A stretch of 64,000 nt of DNA from Pseudogulbenkiania sp. MAI-1 (GCF_000527175.1 NZ_AZUR01000001.1:903011-967010); one strand, 5' to 3'; shown: positions 8,928-17,162, counted from the first letter of the stretch. Program-made: numbers and translations. The notes: generated by a model from the sequence alone, not told the origin.

Positions 8928-9070
8928 AGAGCCGCAACAAAACCCAGTGCAACGGTCTTGGCTAGGCGCGCGGCCGCAGACAGTACAAGTAGTACGGCAA
9001 GTGCTTGCTGGGCGAATCAAAGATTCGCACGCGAGCGCAACAACGCCAAGAGGGTTTTGTTAGCGGCTCT
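8928..9070. repeat. 143-bp imperfect fold-back (inverted repeat) element
   Basis: The left arm 8928-8945 (AGAGCCGCAACAAAACCC) and right arm 9052-9070 are reverse complements except for one extra base. Inner segments also pair (TCTTGGC with GCCAAGA). The whole gap between the DUF1993 gene and the ndh stop codon could fold into a long hairpin. There are no coding signs. Candidates are a miniature inverted-repeat element, a bidirectional termination/processing structure, or a degenerate integron attC; the end boxes do not match the attC GTTRRRY consensus. Confidence 0.55.
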
Positions 9071-10389
9071 CAGTGCAGCTTGACCTGGGGCTCGGTCCGC
9101 TTGCTGAGGACACGGCCGATGGTGGCCAGGCACGTCCGCCCCAGGCCGTACAGGGCCATCTTGTGCTTGCTGTAGAGCGACAAATACATCAGGCGGGCGA
9201 ATTGCCCCTGGATGAACAGGCTCTTGCGCGACAGCGAACTCATCAGGCTGCCCACCGTGCTGTATTTGCCCAGTGAGATCAGCGAGCCCAGATCCCTGTA
9301 GTGGAACGTCTGCAGCGGCTTGCCTTGCAGGTGCCGCTGGATGTTGGCCAGCAGCACGGTGGCCTGCTGATGGGCGGCCTGGGCACGCGGAGGCACCCAT
9401 CCCTGTTTCTCTTCCCACGGGCAGGCGGCGCAATCCCCCAGCGCGAAAATGTCCGGGTCCAGCGTGGTCTGCAAGGTGGGGGTGACCACCAACTGGTTGA
9501 GCCGGTTGGTTTCCAGCCCATCCAGCTGACTGAGGAAGTCGGGAGCCTTGACCCCCGCCGCCCAGACCACCAGTTCCGACGGAATGCGCTTACCGCTGGC
9601 GGTGACGACCGCCGTTTCGGTAACCTCGGTGACCCTTTCCCCGGTGAACACCGACACGTTCAGCTTCTCCAGCAGGCGCCGCGCATTGCCCGACAGCTCG
9701 GGCGGCAGGGCCGGGAGGATGCGCTCGCCGGCTTCGATCAGGGTGAGCTGGATATCCCGGTCTGGGTCGATGCTTTCCCGCCCGTAGGCCACCAGTTCCC
9801 GCGTCGTGTTGCGCAACTCCGCCGCCAGTTCGACGCCCGTCGCCCCACCGCCGATGATGGTGATGTGCAGCTGTTCCGGGCGCAATGGCTCGGCTTGCAG
9901 GCTGGCCCGGATGCAGGCGTTGACCATGCGCTGATGAAAATGCGAAGCCTGCTCCGGCGTATTCAGGCTGATCGCATGGCGTGCCACGCCCGGCGTACCG
10001 AAATCGTTGGTGCCGCTGCCGACGGCCATCACCAGCACATCGTAGGGGATGCGGCGGCGGGGAATCAGTTCCTGGCCATCGGCATCCAGGGTGGGGGCGA
10101 CGTGGACGACCTTCTCGCGACGGTCGAGCCCGTCCATGCGGCCCAGGCAAAAGCGGAAGCCGTGCCAGCGAGCCTGGGCGAGGTAGTCCAGCTCTTCCTT
10201 GGCCGGCGTCATGCTGCCGGCGGCAATCTCGTGCAGCAGGGGCTTCCAGATATGGGCGCGAGCGCAGTCGACCAGGGTGATCCGGGCCTGCTGCTTGCGC
10301 CCCAGGGTATCGCCCAGCCGCGTCGCCAGGGCCAGCCCGCCGGCTCCTCCTCCGACAATGACGATGTTCGGCGTGCGGGATGAGGGCAT
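9070..10389 (-). CDS. ndh: Type II NADH dehydrogenase (NDH-2), FAD-dependent
   Basis: Membrane-peripheral flavoenzyme of 439 residues that oxidises NADH and reduces quinone without pumping protons. The N-terminal dinucleotide fold VIVGGGAGGLALATRLGD (about residues 9-26) binds FAD. A second fold, ITIIGGGATGVELAAELR (near residue 180), binds NADH. WAAGVKAPDF and FALGDCAACPW are typical NDH-2 segments, and the C-terminus has the amphipathic region expected for membrane attachment. It is transcribed away from the LysR gene at 10577; the shared 187-base gap suggests, but does not show, regulation by it. Confidence 0.92.
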   Translation of the reverse strand: MPSSRTPNIVIVGGGAGGLALATRLGDTLGRKQQARITLVDCARAHIWKPLLHEIAAGSMTPAKEELDYLAQARWHGFRFCLGRMDGLDRREKVVHVAPTLDADGQELIPRRRIPYDVLVMAVGSGTNDFGTPGVARHAISLNTPEQASHFHQRMVNACIRASLQAEPLRPEQLHITIIGGGATGVELAAELRNTTRELVAYGRESIDPDRDIQLTLIEAGERILPALPPELSGNARRLLEKLNVSVFTGERVTEVTETAVVTASGKRIPSELVVWAAGVKAPDFLSQLDGLETNRLNQLVVTPTLQTTLDPDIFALGDCAACPWEEKQGWVPPRAQAAHQQATVLLANIQRHLQGKPLQTFHYRDLGSLISLGKYSTVGSLMSSLSRKSLFIQGQFARLMYLSLYSKHKMALYGLGRTCLATIGRVLSKRTEPQVKLH

Positions 10390-10576
10390 GGCTGTCTCCG
10401 GGAAGGCGTTAACAATGGGTGGTGCTTCCTTTGGCGCACAATCCCCCTTATTTGATGTGAAGGGAAGGGGAGCTAGAATGGCGGAAAACGAAGCTGTGTG
10501 CGGCTAATTTGCCCGGTCTCAGTCCACGGCGACAAGCGATATAAATTCAGCACATTGTGAGCGATAGGAACTATCG

Positions 10577-11485
10577 GTGAGGCGAAAGATACCCAGCATC
10601 GAGGCACTGCAGGCCTTCGAAACGGCGGCGCGCTACCAGAGCTTTACCCGGGCCGCCGAAGAACTGGCCCTGACGCAAAGTGCCGTCTGCAAGCAGATCG
10701 CCGCGCTGGAAGAGATGCTGGGGATTCCCCTGTTTCACCGCATCAAGCGGCGCGTCAGCCTGACCGAAGCGGGGCAGGTCTATGCCCGGGAAGTCCGGGA
10801 GAACCTCGACCGGATGGAGCGCAGCACCCTGTCCATCATGGCCCATCAAGGCTCGGGCGGAGTCATCGAGCTGGCGTCCGTTCCCACCTTCGCCACGCGC
10901 TGGCTGATCCCGCGTCTACCGCAGTTTTATGCCGCCCATCCCAATATCACCATCAATATCACCACCCGCTCCGATCCCTTCATCTTCACCGACACGGTGT
11001 TCGATGCCTCCATCCACTTCGGGAGCGGGGTCTGGCCGGGGGCCCACGCCGACCACCTGTTCGGCGAGGAAATGATCCCGGTGTGCAGTCCGGCGCTGCT
11101 GGAGAGGCAGCCATGCCCGCGGCCGGAGGATCTGATCCGGCTCAAGCTGCTGCACCTGTCGGCCCGCCACGATGCCTGGCACAAGTGGTTTGCCGCCGCC
11201 GGGGCCAGCGACCTCAACGCCATGGTCGGCCCGCGCTACGAGCTGTTTTCGATGCTGGTGGAGGCGGCGCGGGCGCACATGGGCGTCGCCCTCGTGCCGC
11301 GCTTTCTGGTGCAGGAAGAAATCCGTTCCGGCTCGCTGGTGACGCCGTTCGACATCCCGCTGCAAAGTGAGATGGGCTACTTCCTGGTCTATCCGGAAAA
11401 CAAGCAGGCATCCACCACGCTCCAGGCCTTCGTCGGCTGGCTGCTCGGCCAGGCGGAACAGTATCGCCAGACGCTGCAGCCGTAG
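10577..11485 (+). CDS. LysR-family transcriptional regulator (GcvA-like)
   Basis: DNA-binding regulator of 302 residues. The N-terminal winged helix (about 5-65) includes LQAFETAARYQSFTRAAEEL and LTQSAVCKQIAALEEMLG, the GcvA-like variant of LysR. The effector domain follows (about 90-295). Translation probably starts at GTG 10577 with AGGAA seven bases upstream; there is no better in-frame ATG near the domain start. It is divergent from ndh. The target and inducer are unknown. Confidence 0.88.
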   Translation: MRRKIPSIEALQAFETAARYQSFTRAAEELALTQSAVCKQIAALEEMLGIPLFHRIKRRVSLTEAGQVYAREVRENLDRMERSTLSIMAHQGSGGVIELASVPTFATRWLIPRLPQFYAAHPNITINITTRSDPFIFTDTVFDASIHFGSGVWPGAHADHLFGEEMIPVCSPALLERQPCPRPEDLIRLKLLHLSARHDAWHKWFAAAGASDLNAMVGPRYELFSMLVEAARAHMGVALVPRFLVQEEIRSGSLVTPFDIPLQSEMGYFLVYPENKQASTTLQAFVGWLLGQAEQYRQTLQP

Positions 11486-11504
11486 GAGTGACGGTACACA
11501 GATC

Positions 11505-11539
11505 GTAGGATGGGTGGAGCGCAGCGCAACCCATCGCCG
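11505..11539. repeat. Dispersed palindromic repeat, copy 1
   Basis: The unit reads GTAGGATGGGTGGAGC then GCAGCGCAACCCATCGCCG. Its inner arms GATGGGT and ACCCATC are complementary and flank a short GC-rich centre. Two further copies occur at 11599 and 13134. Such short palindromic intergenic repeats are common in Proteobacteria; they have no gene content. Confidence 0.75.
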
Positions 11540-11598
11540 GGGCACTCACGTCCCGCGTAACACAAGCCCCACCAGGAACTGCGCAGGTCCGGAGGCCC

Positions 11599-11633
11599 GT
11601 AGGATGGGTGGAGCGCAGCGCAACCCATCGCCG
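11599..11633. repeat. Dispersed palindromic repeat, copy 2
   Basis: Essentially identical to the copy at 11505 and in the same orientation, 94 bases downstream. It lies between the LysR gene end and the fumC stop. Confidence 0.75.
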
Positions 11634-11669
11634 ATGGAGAGCCCGTGCAAACAAGCTCAGAACAGTTTC

Positions 11670-13052
11670 TTAACCCACCATGTCCTGCGGCTTCACCCAG
11701 GCATCGAACTGCTCCGCCGTCACAAAGCCGCTCGCCAGCGCCGCCTCGCGCAGCGTCAGCCCCTCCTTGTGCGCCTTCTTGGCGATGGCCGCCGCCTTGT
11801 CGTAGCCGATGTGCGGATTGAGCGCCGTCACTAGCATAAGCGATTTTTCCAGCAACTCGTCGATGCGCGCCCGGTTGGGTTCGATGCCCACCGCGCAGTG
11901 CTCGTTGAAACTCGTCATGCCGTCGGCCAGCAGGCGCACGCTCTGCAGGAAGTTGTGGATGATCAGCGGCTTGAACACGTTGAGCTCGAAGTTGCCGCTG
12001 GCGCCGCCGATGTTGACCGCCACGTCATTGCCGAACACCTGGGCACAGGCCATGGTCAGCGCCTCGCTCTGCGTCGGGTTTACCTTACCCGGCATGATCG
12101 AGCTGCCCGGCTCGTTCTCCGGAATGGTGATCTCGCCGATGCCGCAGCGCGGCCCGCTGGCCAGCCAGCGCACGTCGTTGGCGATCTTCATCAAGGCGCC
12201 GGCCAGCGTCTTCAGCGCGCCGTGGGCGTGCACCAGCGCATCGTGCGCCGCCAGCGCCTCGAACTTGTTGGGCGCGGTGACGAAGGGCAGGCCGGTGTCT
12301 TCGGCCAAGCGCTGTGCCACACGCACTGCGAATTCCGGATGGGCGTTGAGCCCGGTGCCGACCGCCGTGCCGCCCAGTGCCAGCTCGCACAAGTGCGGCA
12401 GCGCGTCCTCCAGATGGCGCCGGCTGTGCGCCAGCTGCGCCACGTAGCCGGAGAACTCCTGCCCCAGCGTCAGCGGCGTGGCGTCTTGCAGGTGGGTACG
12501 GCCGATCTTGACGATGTCAGTGAACGCCAGTGCCTTGTTCGCCAACGTGGTGGCCAGCGTATCCAGCGCCGGCAGCAGCCGTTCCTCGAGTGCCGCCACC
12601 GCCGCCACATGCATCGCGGTGGGGAACACATCGTTGGACGACTGGCCGCGGTTGACGTGGTCGTTCGGGTGCACCAGGCGCGCCTCGCCACGCTCGCCGC
12701 CCATCAACTCGCTGGCGCGGTTGGCCAGTACCTCGTTCATGTTCATGTTCGACTGCGTGCCCGAACCGGTCTGCCACACCGCCAGCGGAAACTCCTCCGG
12801 ATGGCGTCCGGCGATCACCTCGCCGGCGGCGGCGGCGATGGCCGCTCCCAGATCGTCGGGCAGCAAGCCCAGCTCGACGTTGACGCTGGCGGCGGCGCGC
12901 TTCACCTGCGCCAGCGCCACGATCAGCTCCGGTGGCATCTTTTCGCTCGAGATGCGGAAATTCTCCAGCGAACGCTGGGTCTGGGCTCCCCACAGCCGCT
13001 TGGCCGGGACGGCGATTTCGCCGAAGGTATCGCGTTCCATGCGGATGGACAT
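11670..13052 (-). CDS. fumC: Fumarate hydratase class II
   Basis: Iron-independent fumarase of 460 residues that interconverts fumarate and malate in the TCA cycle. It shows the superfamily signature GSSIMPGKVNPTQSE (near residue 320), the NMNMNEVLANRA segment and the HPNDHVNRGQSSND active-site region. The ATG at 13052 is preceded by AGGGGAG. The frame is open about 49 codons further upstream, but that part runs through the dispersed repeat at 13134 and is not fumC-like. It is divergent from a class I fumarase, so the cell has a heat- and oxidant-stable enzyme beside an iron-sulfur one. Confidence 0.96.
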   Translation of the reverse strand: MSIRMERDTFGEIAVPAKRLWGAQTQRSLENFRISSEKMPPELIVALAQVKRAAASVNVELGLLPDDLGAAIAAAAGEVIAGRHPEEFPLAVWQTGSGTQSNMNMNEVLANRASELMGGERGEARLVHPNDHVNRGQSSNDVFPTAMHVAAVAALEERLLPALDTLATTLANKALAFTDIVKIGRTHLQDATPLTLGQEFSGYVAQLAHSRRHLEDALPHLCELALGGTAVGTGLNAHPEFAVRVAQRLAEDTGLPFVTAPNKFEALAAHDALVHAHGALKTLAGALMKIANDVRWLASGPRCGIGEITIPENEPGSSIMPGKVNPTQSEALTMACAQVFGNDVAVNIGGASGNFELNVFKPLIIHNFLQSVRLLADGMTSFNEHCAVGIEPNRARIDELLEKSLMLVTALNPHIGYDKAAAIAKKAHKEGLTLREAALASGFVTAEQFDAWVKPQDMVG

Positions 13053-13133
13053 TGACGATCTCCCCTGCACGAGAAGCATGTTCCGAACCTGCTTCGCGAT
13101 GTGCCGTGAGCGGATCGTGGATCGAAGTAGCTC

Positions 13134-13170
13134 GTTAGGATGGGTGGAGCAGAGCGCAACCCATCGGCGA
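13134..13170. repeat. Dispersed palindromic repeat, copy 3
   Basis: A slightly diverged copy (GAGCAGAGCGCAACCCATC) of the unit at 11505, placed upstream of fumC between the two fumarase genes. With the copies at 11505 and 11599 it brackets fumC. Confidence 0.7.
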
Positions 13171-13287
13171 TGAGCTCCGACCGGCGGGACCACGCCCAAG
13201 GGCGCCCGGCAAGATCGTGAACAGGTGCTGCATGAAGCCTAGCAGCCGGCTATAGGGGCGACAAGGCGGAAGCCGGCGCCGGAACGG

Positions 13288-13296
13288 TGTTACAAT
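13288..13296 (+). promoter_or_regulatory. Candidate extended -10 promoter for the class I fumarase
   Basis: TGTTACAAT (TG, one base, TACAAT) lies about 120 bases before the class I fumarase start. No convincing -35 is seen, as is usual for extended -10 promoters. The 364-base gap 13053-13416 otherwise holds only the repeat copy at 13134. Confidence 0.35.
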
Positions 13297-13416
13297 CACC
13301 GGCTGGGCCGCTAAGGACAGCCACGCCGCACTCCATCCGGACGGCTGCTCTTAGCGGCTCCCGCGGCCAGCCCGCTGGCCACTCGTCATCACCCCACGTT
13401 TTTGCGAGACAGCCTC

Positions 13417-14943
13417 ATGACCATCATCCGTCAGGAAGACTTCATCCAGAGCATCGCGGATGCCTTCCAGTACATCAGCTGCTACCACCCGAAAGACTAC
13501 ATCGACGCGCTGTACAAAGCGTACCAGCACGAAGAAAGCCCGGCCGCCAAGGACGCCATGGCGCAGATCCTGATCAACAGCCGCATGTGCGCCGAAGGCC
13601 GCCGTCCGATCTGCCAGGATACCGGTATCGCCGTAGTGTTCCTGAAAGTGGGCATGAAGGTGCAGTGGGACAGCACCCTGAGCGTGCAGGAGATGGTCAA
13701 CGAAGGCGTACGCCGTGCCTACAACAACCCGGATAACAAGCTGCGCGCCTCGGTACTGCTCGACCCGGCCGGCCTGCGCAAGAACTCCAAGGACAACACC
13801 CCGGCCGTGGTGCACTTCGAGATCGTCGAAGGCGACGGCGTTGAAGTGATCTGTGCCGCCAAGGGCGGTGGCTCCGAGAACAAATCCAAGTTCTACGCGC
13901 TCAACCCGTCCGACTCCATCGTCGACTGGGTCATCAAGACCGTGCCGACCATGGGCGCCGGCTGGTGTCCGCCGGGCATCCTCGGTATCGGCATCGGCGG
14001 CACCCCGGAAAAGGCCATGCTGCTGGCCAAAGAATCGCTGATGGACCACGTCGACATCCACGAACTCAAGGCCAAGGCCGACAGCGGCGCGGAACTGACC
14101 AAGGTCGAAGCGCTGCGCCTGGAAATCTTCGAGAAGGTCAACGCGCTGGGCATCGGCGCGCAAGGCCTGGGCGGTCTCACCACGGTGCTCGACGTCAAGA
14201 TTCTGGACTACCCGACCCACGCCGCCAGCCTGCCGGTCGCCATGATCCCGAACTGCGCCGCCACCCGCCACATCCACTTCCATCTGGACGGCAGCGGCCC
14301 GGCCCACCTGGAAACCCCGAGCCTGGAAGACTGGCCGGACATCACCTACGACAGCTCCAACGGCAAGCGCGTCGACCTGGACAACATCACCAAGGAAGAA
14401 GTGGCCAGCTGGCAGCCGGGCGACGTGCTGCTGATCAACGGCAAGATCCTCACCGGCCGCGACGCCGCGCACAAGCGCATGGTCGACATGCTGAACAAGG
14501 GCGAGAAACTGCCGGTCGACTTCACCAACCGCTTCATCTACTACGTCGGCCCGGTCGACCCGGTGCGTGACGAAGTGGTCGGCCCGGCTGGCCCGACCAC
14601 CGCCACCCGCATGGACAAGTTCACCCGCCAGATGCTGGAACAGACCGGCCTCTTGGGCATGATCGGCAAGGCCGAGCGTGGCCCGGCAGCGATCGAAGCG
14701 ATCAAGGACAACAAGGCCGTGTACCTGATGGCCGTCGGCGGCTCCGCCTACCTCGTCTCCAAGGCGATCAAGGCCTCCAAGGTGGTCGGCTTCGAAGACC
14801 TCGGCATGGAAGCCATCTACGAGTTCGAAGTGAAAGACATGCCGGTGACCGTGGCGGTCGACTCCTGTGGCACCTCGGTGCACAACACCGGCCCGGCCGA
14901 ATGGCGCGTCAAGATCGGCAAGATTCCGGTCGCTACCGCCTGA
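13417..14943 (+). CDS. fumA: Fumarate hydratase class I (iron-sulfur)
   Basis: [4Fe-4S]-dependent fumarase of 508 residues in the single-chain form (alpha plus beta domains). Probable cluster cysteines are in RPICQDTGIA (near residue 66), IPNCAATRHIHF and the C-terminal VDSCGTSVHNTGP. The ATG at 13417 starts MTIIRQEDFIQ, the usual N-terminus; an in-frame TTG five codons earlier is possible. A strong terminator follows. The symbol is given by class; which numbered paralogue it matches in other species is not determined. Confidence 0.93.
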   Translation: MTIIRQEDFIQSIADAFQYISCYHPKDYIDALYKAYQHEESPAAKDAMAQILINSRMCAEGRRPICQDTGIAVVFLKVGMKVQWDSTLSVQEMVNEGVRRAYNNPDNKLRASVLLDPAGLRKNSKDNTPAVVHFEIVEGDGVEVICAAKGGGSENKSKFYALNPSDSIVDWVIKTVPTMGAGWCPPGILGIGIGGTPEKAMLLAKESLMDHVDIHELKAKADSGAELTKVEALRLEIFEKVNALGIGAQGLGGLTTVLDVKILDYPTHAASLPVAMIPNCAATRHIHFHLDGSGPAHLETPSLEDWPDITYDSSNGKRVDLDNITKEEVASWQPGDVLLINGKILTGRDAAHKRMVDMLNKGEKLPVDFTNRFIYYVGPVDPVRDEVVGPAGPTTATRMDKFTRQMLEQTGLLGMIGKAERGPAAIEAIKDNKAVYLMAVGGSAYLVSKAIKASKVVGFEDLGMEAIYEFEVKDMPVTVAVDSCGTSVHNTGPAEWRVKIGKIPVATA

Positions 14944-15006
14944 TGGCGGAGCGTTCTTGAACGCTAGCTGAATTCCTTCGGCCTACGCTGGCCGGAAGGC
15001 AACCCG

Positions 15007-15046
15007 ACACCCCCGTCTGCAATGCAGGCGGGGGTGTTTTGTTTTT
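15007..15046 (+). terminator. Rho-independent terminator after the class I fumarase
   Basis: A 14-bp stem (ACACCCCCGTCTGC against GCAGGCGGGGGTGT, one G-U pair) with a 3-base loop is followed by TTTGTTTTT. Confidence 0.9.
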
Positions 15047-15049
15047 CGG

Positions 15050-15195
15050 CTAGCCCATCTCACAGGGATGGCTTAACCGATGAAAGCGTATGGAGATGTG
15101 AATCCAGTAGGTGTAGGCCTCTTCGGTACGCAGGCTGTAGTGCTTGAGGCGGATGAGGTCGCTGACCTGATCGCGCAGCTTGGGTGGAGGAGTAG
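15050..15195 (-). pseudogene. Integron-type tyrosine integrase, N-terminal stump
   Basis: Read on the minus strand, codons from about 15195 give PPPKLRDQVSDLIRLKHYS, then LRTEEAYTYWI and IRFHRLSHPCEMG before TAG at 15050-15052. This matches the start of the SAM-like core-binding domain of IntI-family integrases (D-Q-V-R, K-H-Y-S-x-R-T-E, Y-x-x-W-I, F-H, H-P-x-E-M-G). No start codon is visible upstream and the whole catalytic domain (R-H-R-Y) is missing. It marks the left edge of the accessory island, just beyond the fumarase terminator. Confidence 0.7.
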
Positions 15196-15394
15196 ACCTG
15201 ACGTATTTCCCGGTTGTTATTTAGTACGCTTCCGTCATAGACCGTCCTGTGGCATGCTGTCCAGCATGATTGTTGCCATGCATTCTGGATGGTGACGTAA
15301 AAAATACGTCTTTTAGGACGCCTACTTCTAGACGGTACTCAGTATCGAGGTTCATGGGCAGAAAAATTTAAAAGGTCATATTGGACTGAATCGC

Positions 15395-15883
15395 ATGGAT
15401 AAAACACCACTTCCTCCATTACTTGCTGAAATTAATAACGGCTCTGTTACATGGAAAAGGCTCGATAGCATAAATTACGAAGTCCTTGGCTATTTTTTGT
15501 CATGCCATCTGATCATCGAGCACTATCTAGATGAGTTCTTAAAGATTTGCCATCCTGCCCTAGACTGGGAAGCCTCACGTCAAACTTTCGGACAAAAAAT
15601 ATCGTTGCTATCCAATTTTAAAATATCGGATCAATATGATTGCATTCCAGCTATTAAGCACATGAATTCTTTGCGAAACAAATTAAGTCACAATATTGAA
15701 TTCAAAATTGAAGCAAACGACTTGCTGCCTTTGAGGCAGTACCTCGACAAAGCTACTGAAGGAAGAATGGATATTCCACATGATCCCAAGGGTCTGCTTG
15801 AACAATTCACAATGATGACATGTGTTTTATTTGCCGGATATATCAGTAGCGAGGTTCACCACAAGAAGCTAACAAGAAAATAA
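15395..15883 (+). CDS. Hypothetical protein with HEPN-like RX4H motif
   Basis: Soluble, mostly helical protein of 162 residues, not recognised with certainty. It contains MNSLRNKLSHNIEF (residues 90-103), in which R94 and H99 form an RX4H motif as in HEPN-type ribonucleases and related helical families. AT content and codon use are clearly different from the GC-rich backbone, suggesting recent acquisition. No nucleotidyltransferase (MNT) partner is adjacent; the next gene is a convergent membrane protein. The ATG at 15395 has only a weak ribosome site. An RNase or defence role is inference from one motif. Confidence 0.6.
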   Translation: MDKTPLPPLLAEINNGSVTWKRLDSINYEVLGYFLSCHLIIEHYLDEFLKICHPALDWEASRQTFGQKISLLSNFKISDQYDCIPAIKHMNSLRNKLSHNIEFKIEANDLLPLRQYLDKATEGRMDIPHDPKGLLEQFTMMTCVLFAGYISSEVHHKKLTRK

Positions 15884-15944
15884 GCCCTAGCCTACAAACA
15901 AGCTGAGCCTCGGTAGTTCTTGGCATGTATTTAATTGAGAGCTA

Positions 15945-16526
15945 TTATTTCACTCTTGATAGCATTACTAGATTAGTTGGATTCCAACTTCCTAAAAACA
16001 AAAACTGAAGCATTGAAAGGAAAAATCCTAACCCAAGGAGTGGGAACAAATCACTAGCATTGAAACTGCTGTATCTTTCAAAATATCTTTTTGATAATTC
16101 TACAATTTGCTCTTTTTGTTCGTTGCTTATGGAGCTATTGAGCTTCTTCTCATTGGCTTTCATAATCTCTAGCAATTCATTAGTATCAATGACCTCTAAC
16201 AGGTTTCTTCCTGGTACTCTATCATTATTTTTAATGACAATTGGTTCATTGCTTGGCATGGAACTATCTTGGCTTATATTTGTGCCTTTGTTTTCATTAA
16301 AAAAGGCATGCCAACTATATTTTGAAGAAAGTCCATAATACTTTGAGTACTCTTCAGTCCCAGGCAAGTCATTGAAAGTTTTACTGCTGAAAACTTCTTT
16401 TCTATATGAGTAGAAATCAATAATAGGATTAAATTTTTCATATGCCATAACCGCTGTAACTATGCCAGCCAGAATCCAGCTAACTATAAGCAACCTAGCA
16501 ACAAATCTTTTGATTGCACTATTCAT
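15945..16526 (-). CDS. Hypothetical protein with two membrane segments
   Basis: AT-rich gene for 193 residues, not recognised. A transmembrane helix lies near the N-terminus (about 8-29) and a second near the C-terminus (about 163-182). Between them is a polar, probably extracytoplasmic or helical region of about 130 residues containing NRVPGRNLLEVIDTNELLEI. It converges on the HEPN-like gene with a 61-base gap. Its low GC marks it as part of the acquired island. No function is proposed. Confidence 0.6.
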   Translation of the reverse strand: MNSAIKRFVARLLIVSWILAGIVTAVMAYEKFNPIIDFYSYRKEVFSSKTFNDLPGTEEYSKYYGLSSKYSWHAFFNENKGTNISQDSSMPSNEPIVIKNNDRVPGRNLLEVIDTNELLEIMKANEKKLNSSISNEQKEQIVELSKRYFERYSSFNASDLFPLLGLGFFLSMLQFLFLGSWNPTNLVMLSRVK

Positions 16527-16770
16527 GGTTATCCCTTTTCTTACTTATCTATCGAATGTAAGAAGCATAATACTGCCATGTGTCATTTTGGTCAACTGAA
16601 GGCATAAAACCAGTCATAAGACTGATTTTATTACTGCCAAAGCTTATCTACTAGAGAGCTACCTTTAATGTGGGTGCATCTTCTTAAAGTCCTTGGTTCT
16701 TTATGTTCAGTGATAGGGGGGGAAGGGGGCGGATTTATTTCCTGTTCCGTAACTGCCTCGCCTTGCTCGT

Positions 16771-16810
16771 TGCGGTAATAGGGTGCGGTAATAGGGTGCG
16801 GTAATAGGGG
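16771..16810. repeat. Three 13-bp tandem repeats at the edge of the miniature element
   Basis: The unit TGCGGTAATAGGG is repeated at 16771, 16784 and 16797; the third runs into the left end of the miniature element. The preceding 16527-16770 region has no credible gene. Confidence 0.75.
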
Positions 16811-16917
16811 ACAGACCACAGTTTTCTGCTAGTCTGGTCCTATTGATCCTTCCGAGGAGCCTCACATGCCACGCCGCCTCAGCCTGGCCGTGCCAGGAAA
16901 ACTGTGGTCTGTCCCTT
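16803..16917. mobile_element. Miniature non-autonomous derivative of the RAYT element
   Basis: It is bounded by perfect 19-bp inverted repeats, GGGACAGACCACAGTTTTC at 16808-16826 and its complement at 16897-16915. The interior copies the 5' leader and first 11 codons of the RAYT gene at 17236 with about six mismatches in 87 bases, then jumps to the right-hand repeat. The remaining frame from ATG 16866 encodes only MPRRLSLAVPGKLWSVP before TAG. It is therefore an internal-deletion copy that could be moved by a RAYT in trans. Confidence 0.75.
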
Positions 16918-16967
16918 AGTTTACTTCAGTTTTCCCACAGACCACCTTAGTCAACAGAAACGCTAAG

Positions 16968-17162
16968 TTAAACCAAGATTTTGCGAGCGGCTTTGTACCA
17001 TTGGATGACGTAGCCCTTATAGTTCTTGATATCTTGATTTTCTATGTGGTGGATGAGCCAACGCGTAAGACCATCCCAGTTCCCAAGGTTGCCTGGTGGG
17101 AAAATTTGCCAACCTAGTTCCACGATAGTCCAGCTGGACTTTGCCGCGTTGCGAAGCATCAA
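16968..17162 (-). pseudogene. Unidentified protein, C-terminal fragment cut by the RAYT element
   Basis: A minus-strand frame encodes about 63 residues including SWTIVELGWQIFPPGNLGNW and ending KAARKILV. Its 5' part runs directly into the left repeat of the RAYT element at 17169 with no ribosome site, so it looks like the tail of a gene interrupted by the insertion. The family is not recognised and it could be non-coding. The flanking base composition is lower in GC than the backbone. Confidence 0.3.

Noticed and set aside
8928..9070. Integron attC site
   Set aside because: The folded shape is suggestive, but the ends (GTTAGCG, CCGCAAC) do not satisfy the GTTRRRY / RYYYAAC boxes and only one copy is seen.
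15080..15295. Plus-strand 71-codon open frame
   Set aside because: It is the shadow of the integrase stump on the minus strand, and its C-terminal half has no protein-like pattern.
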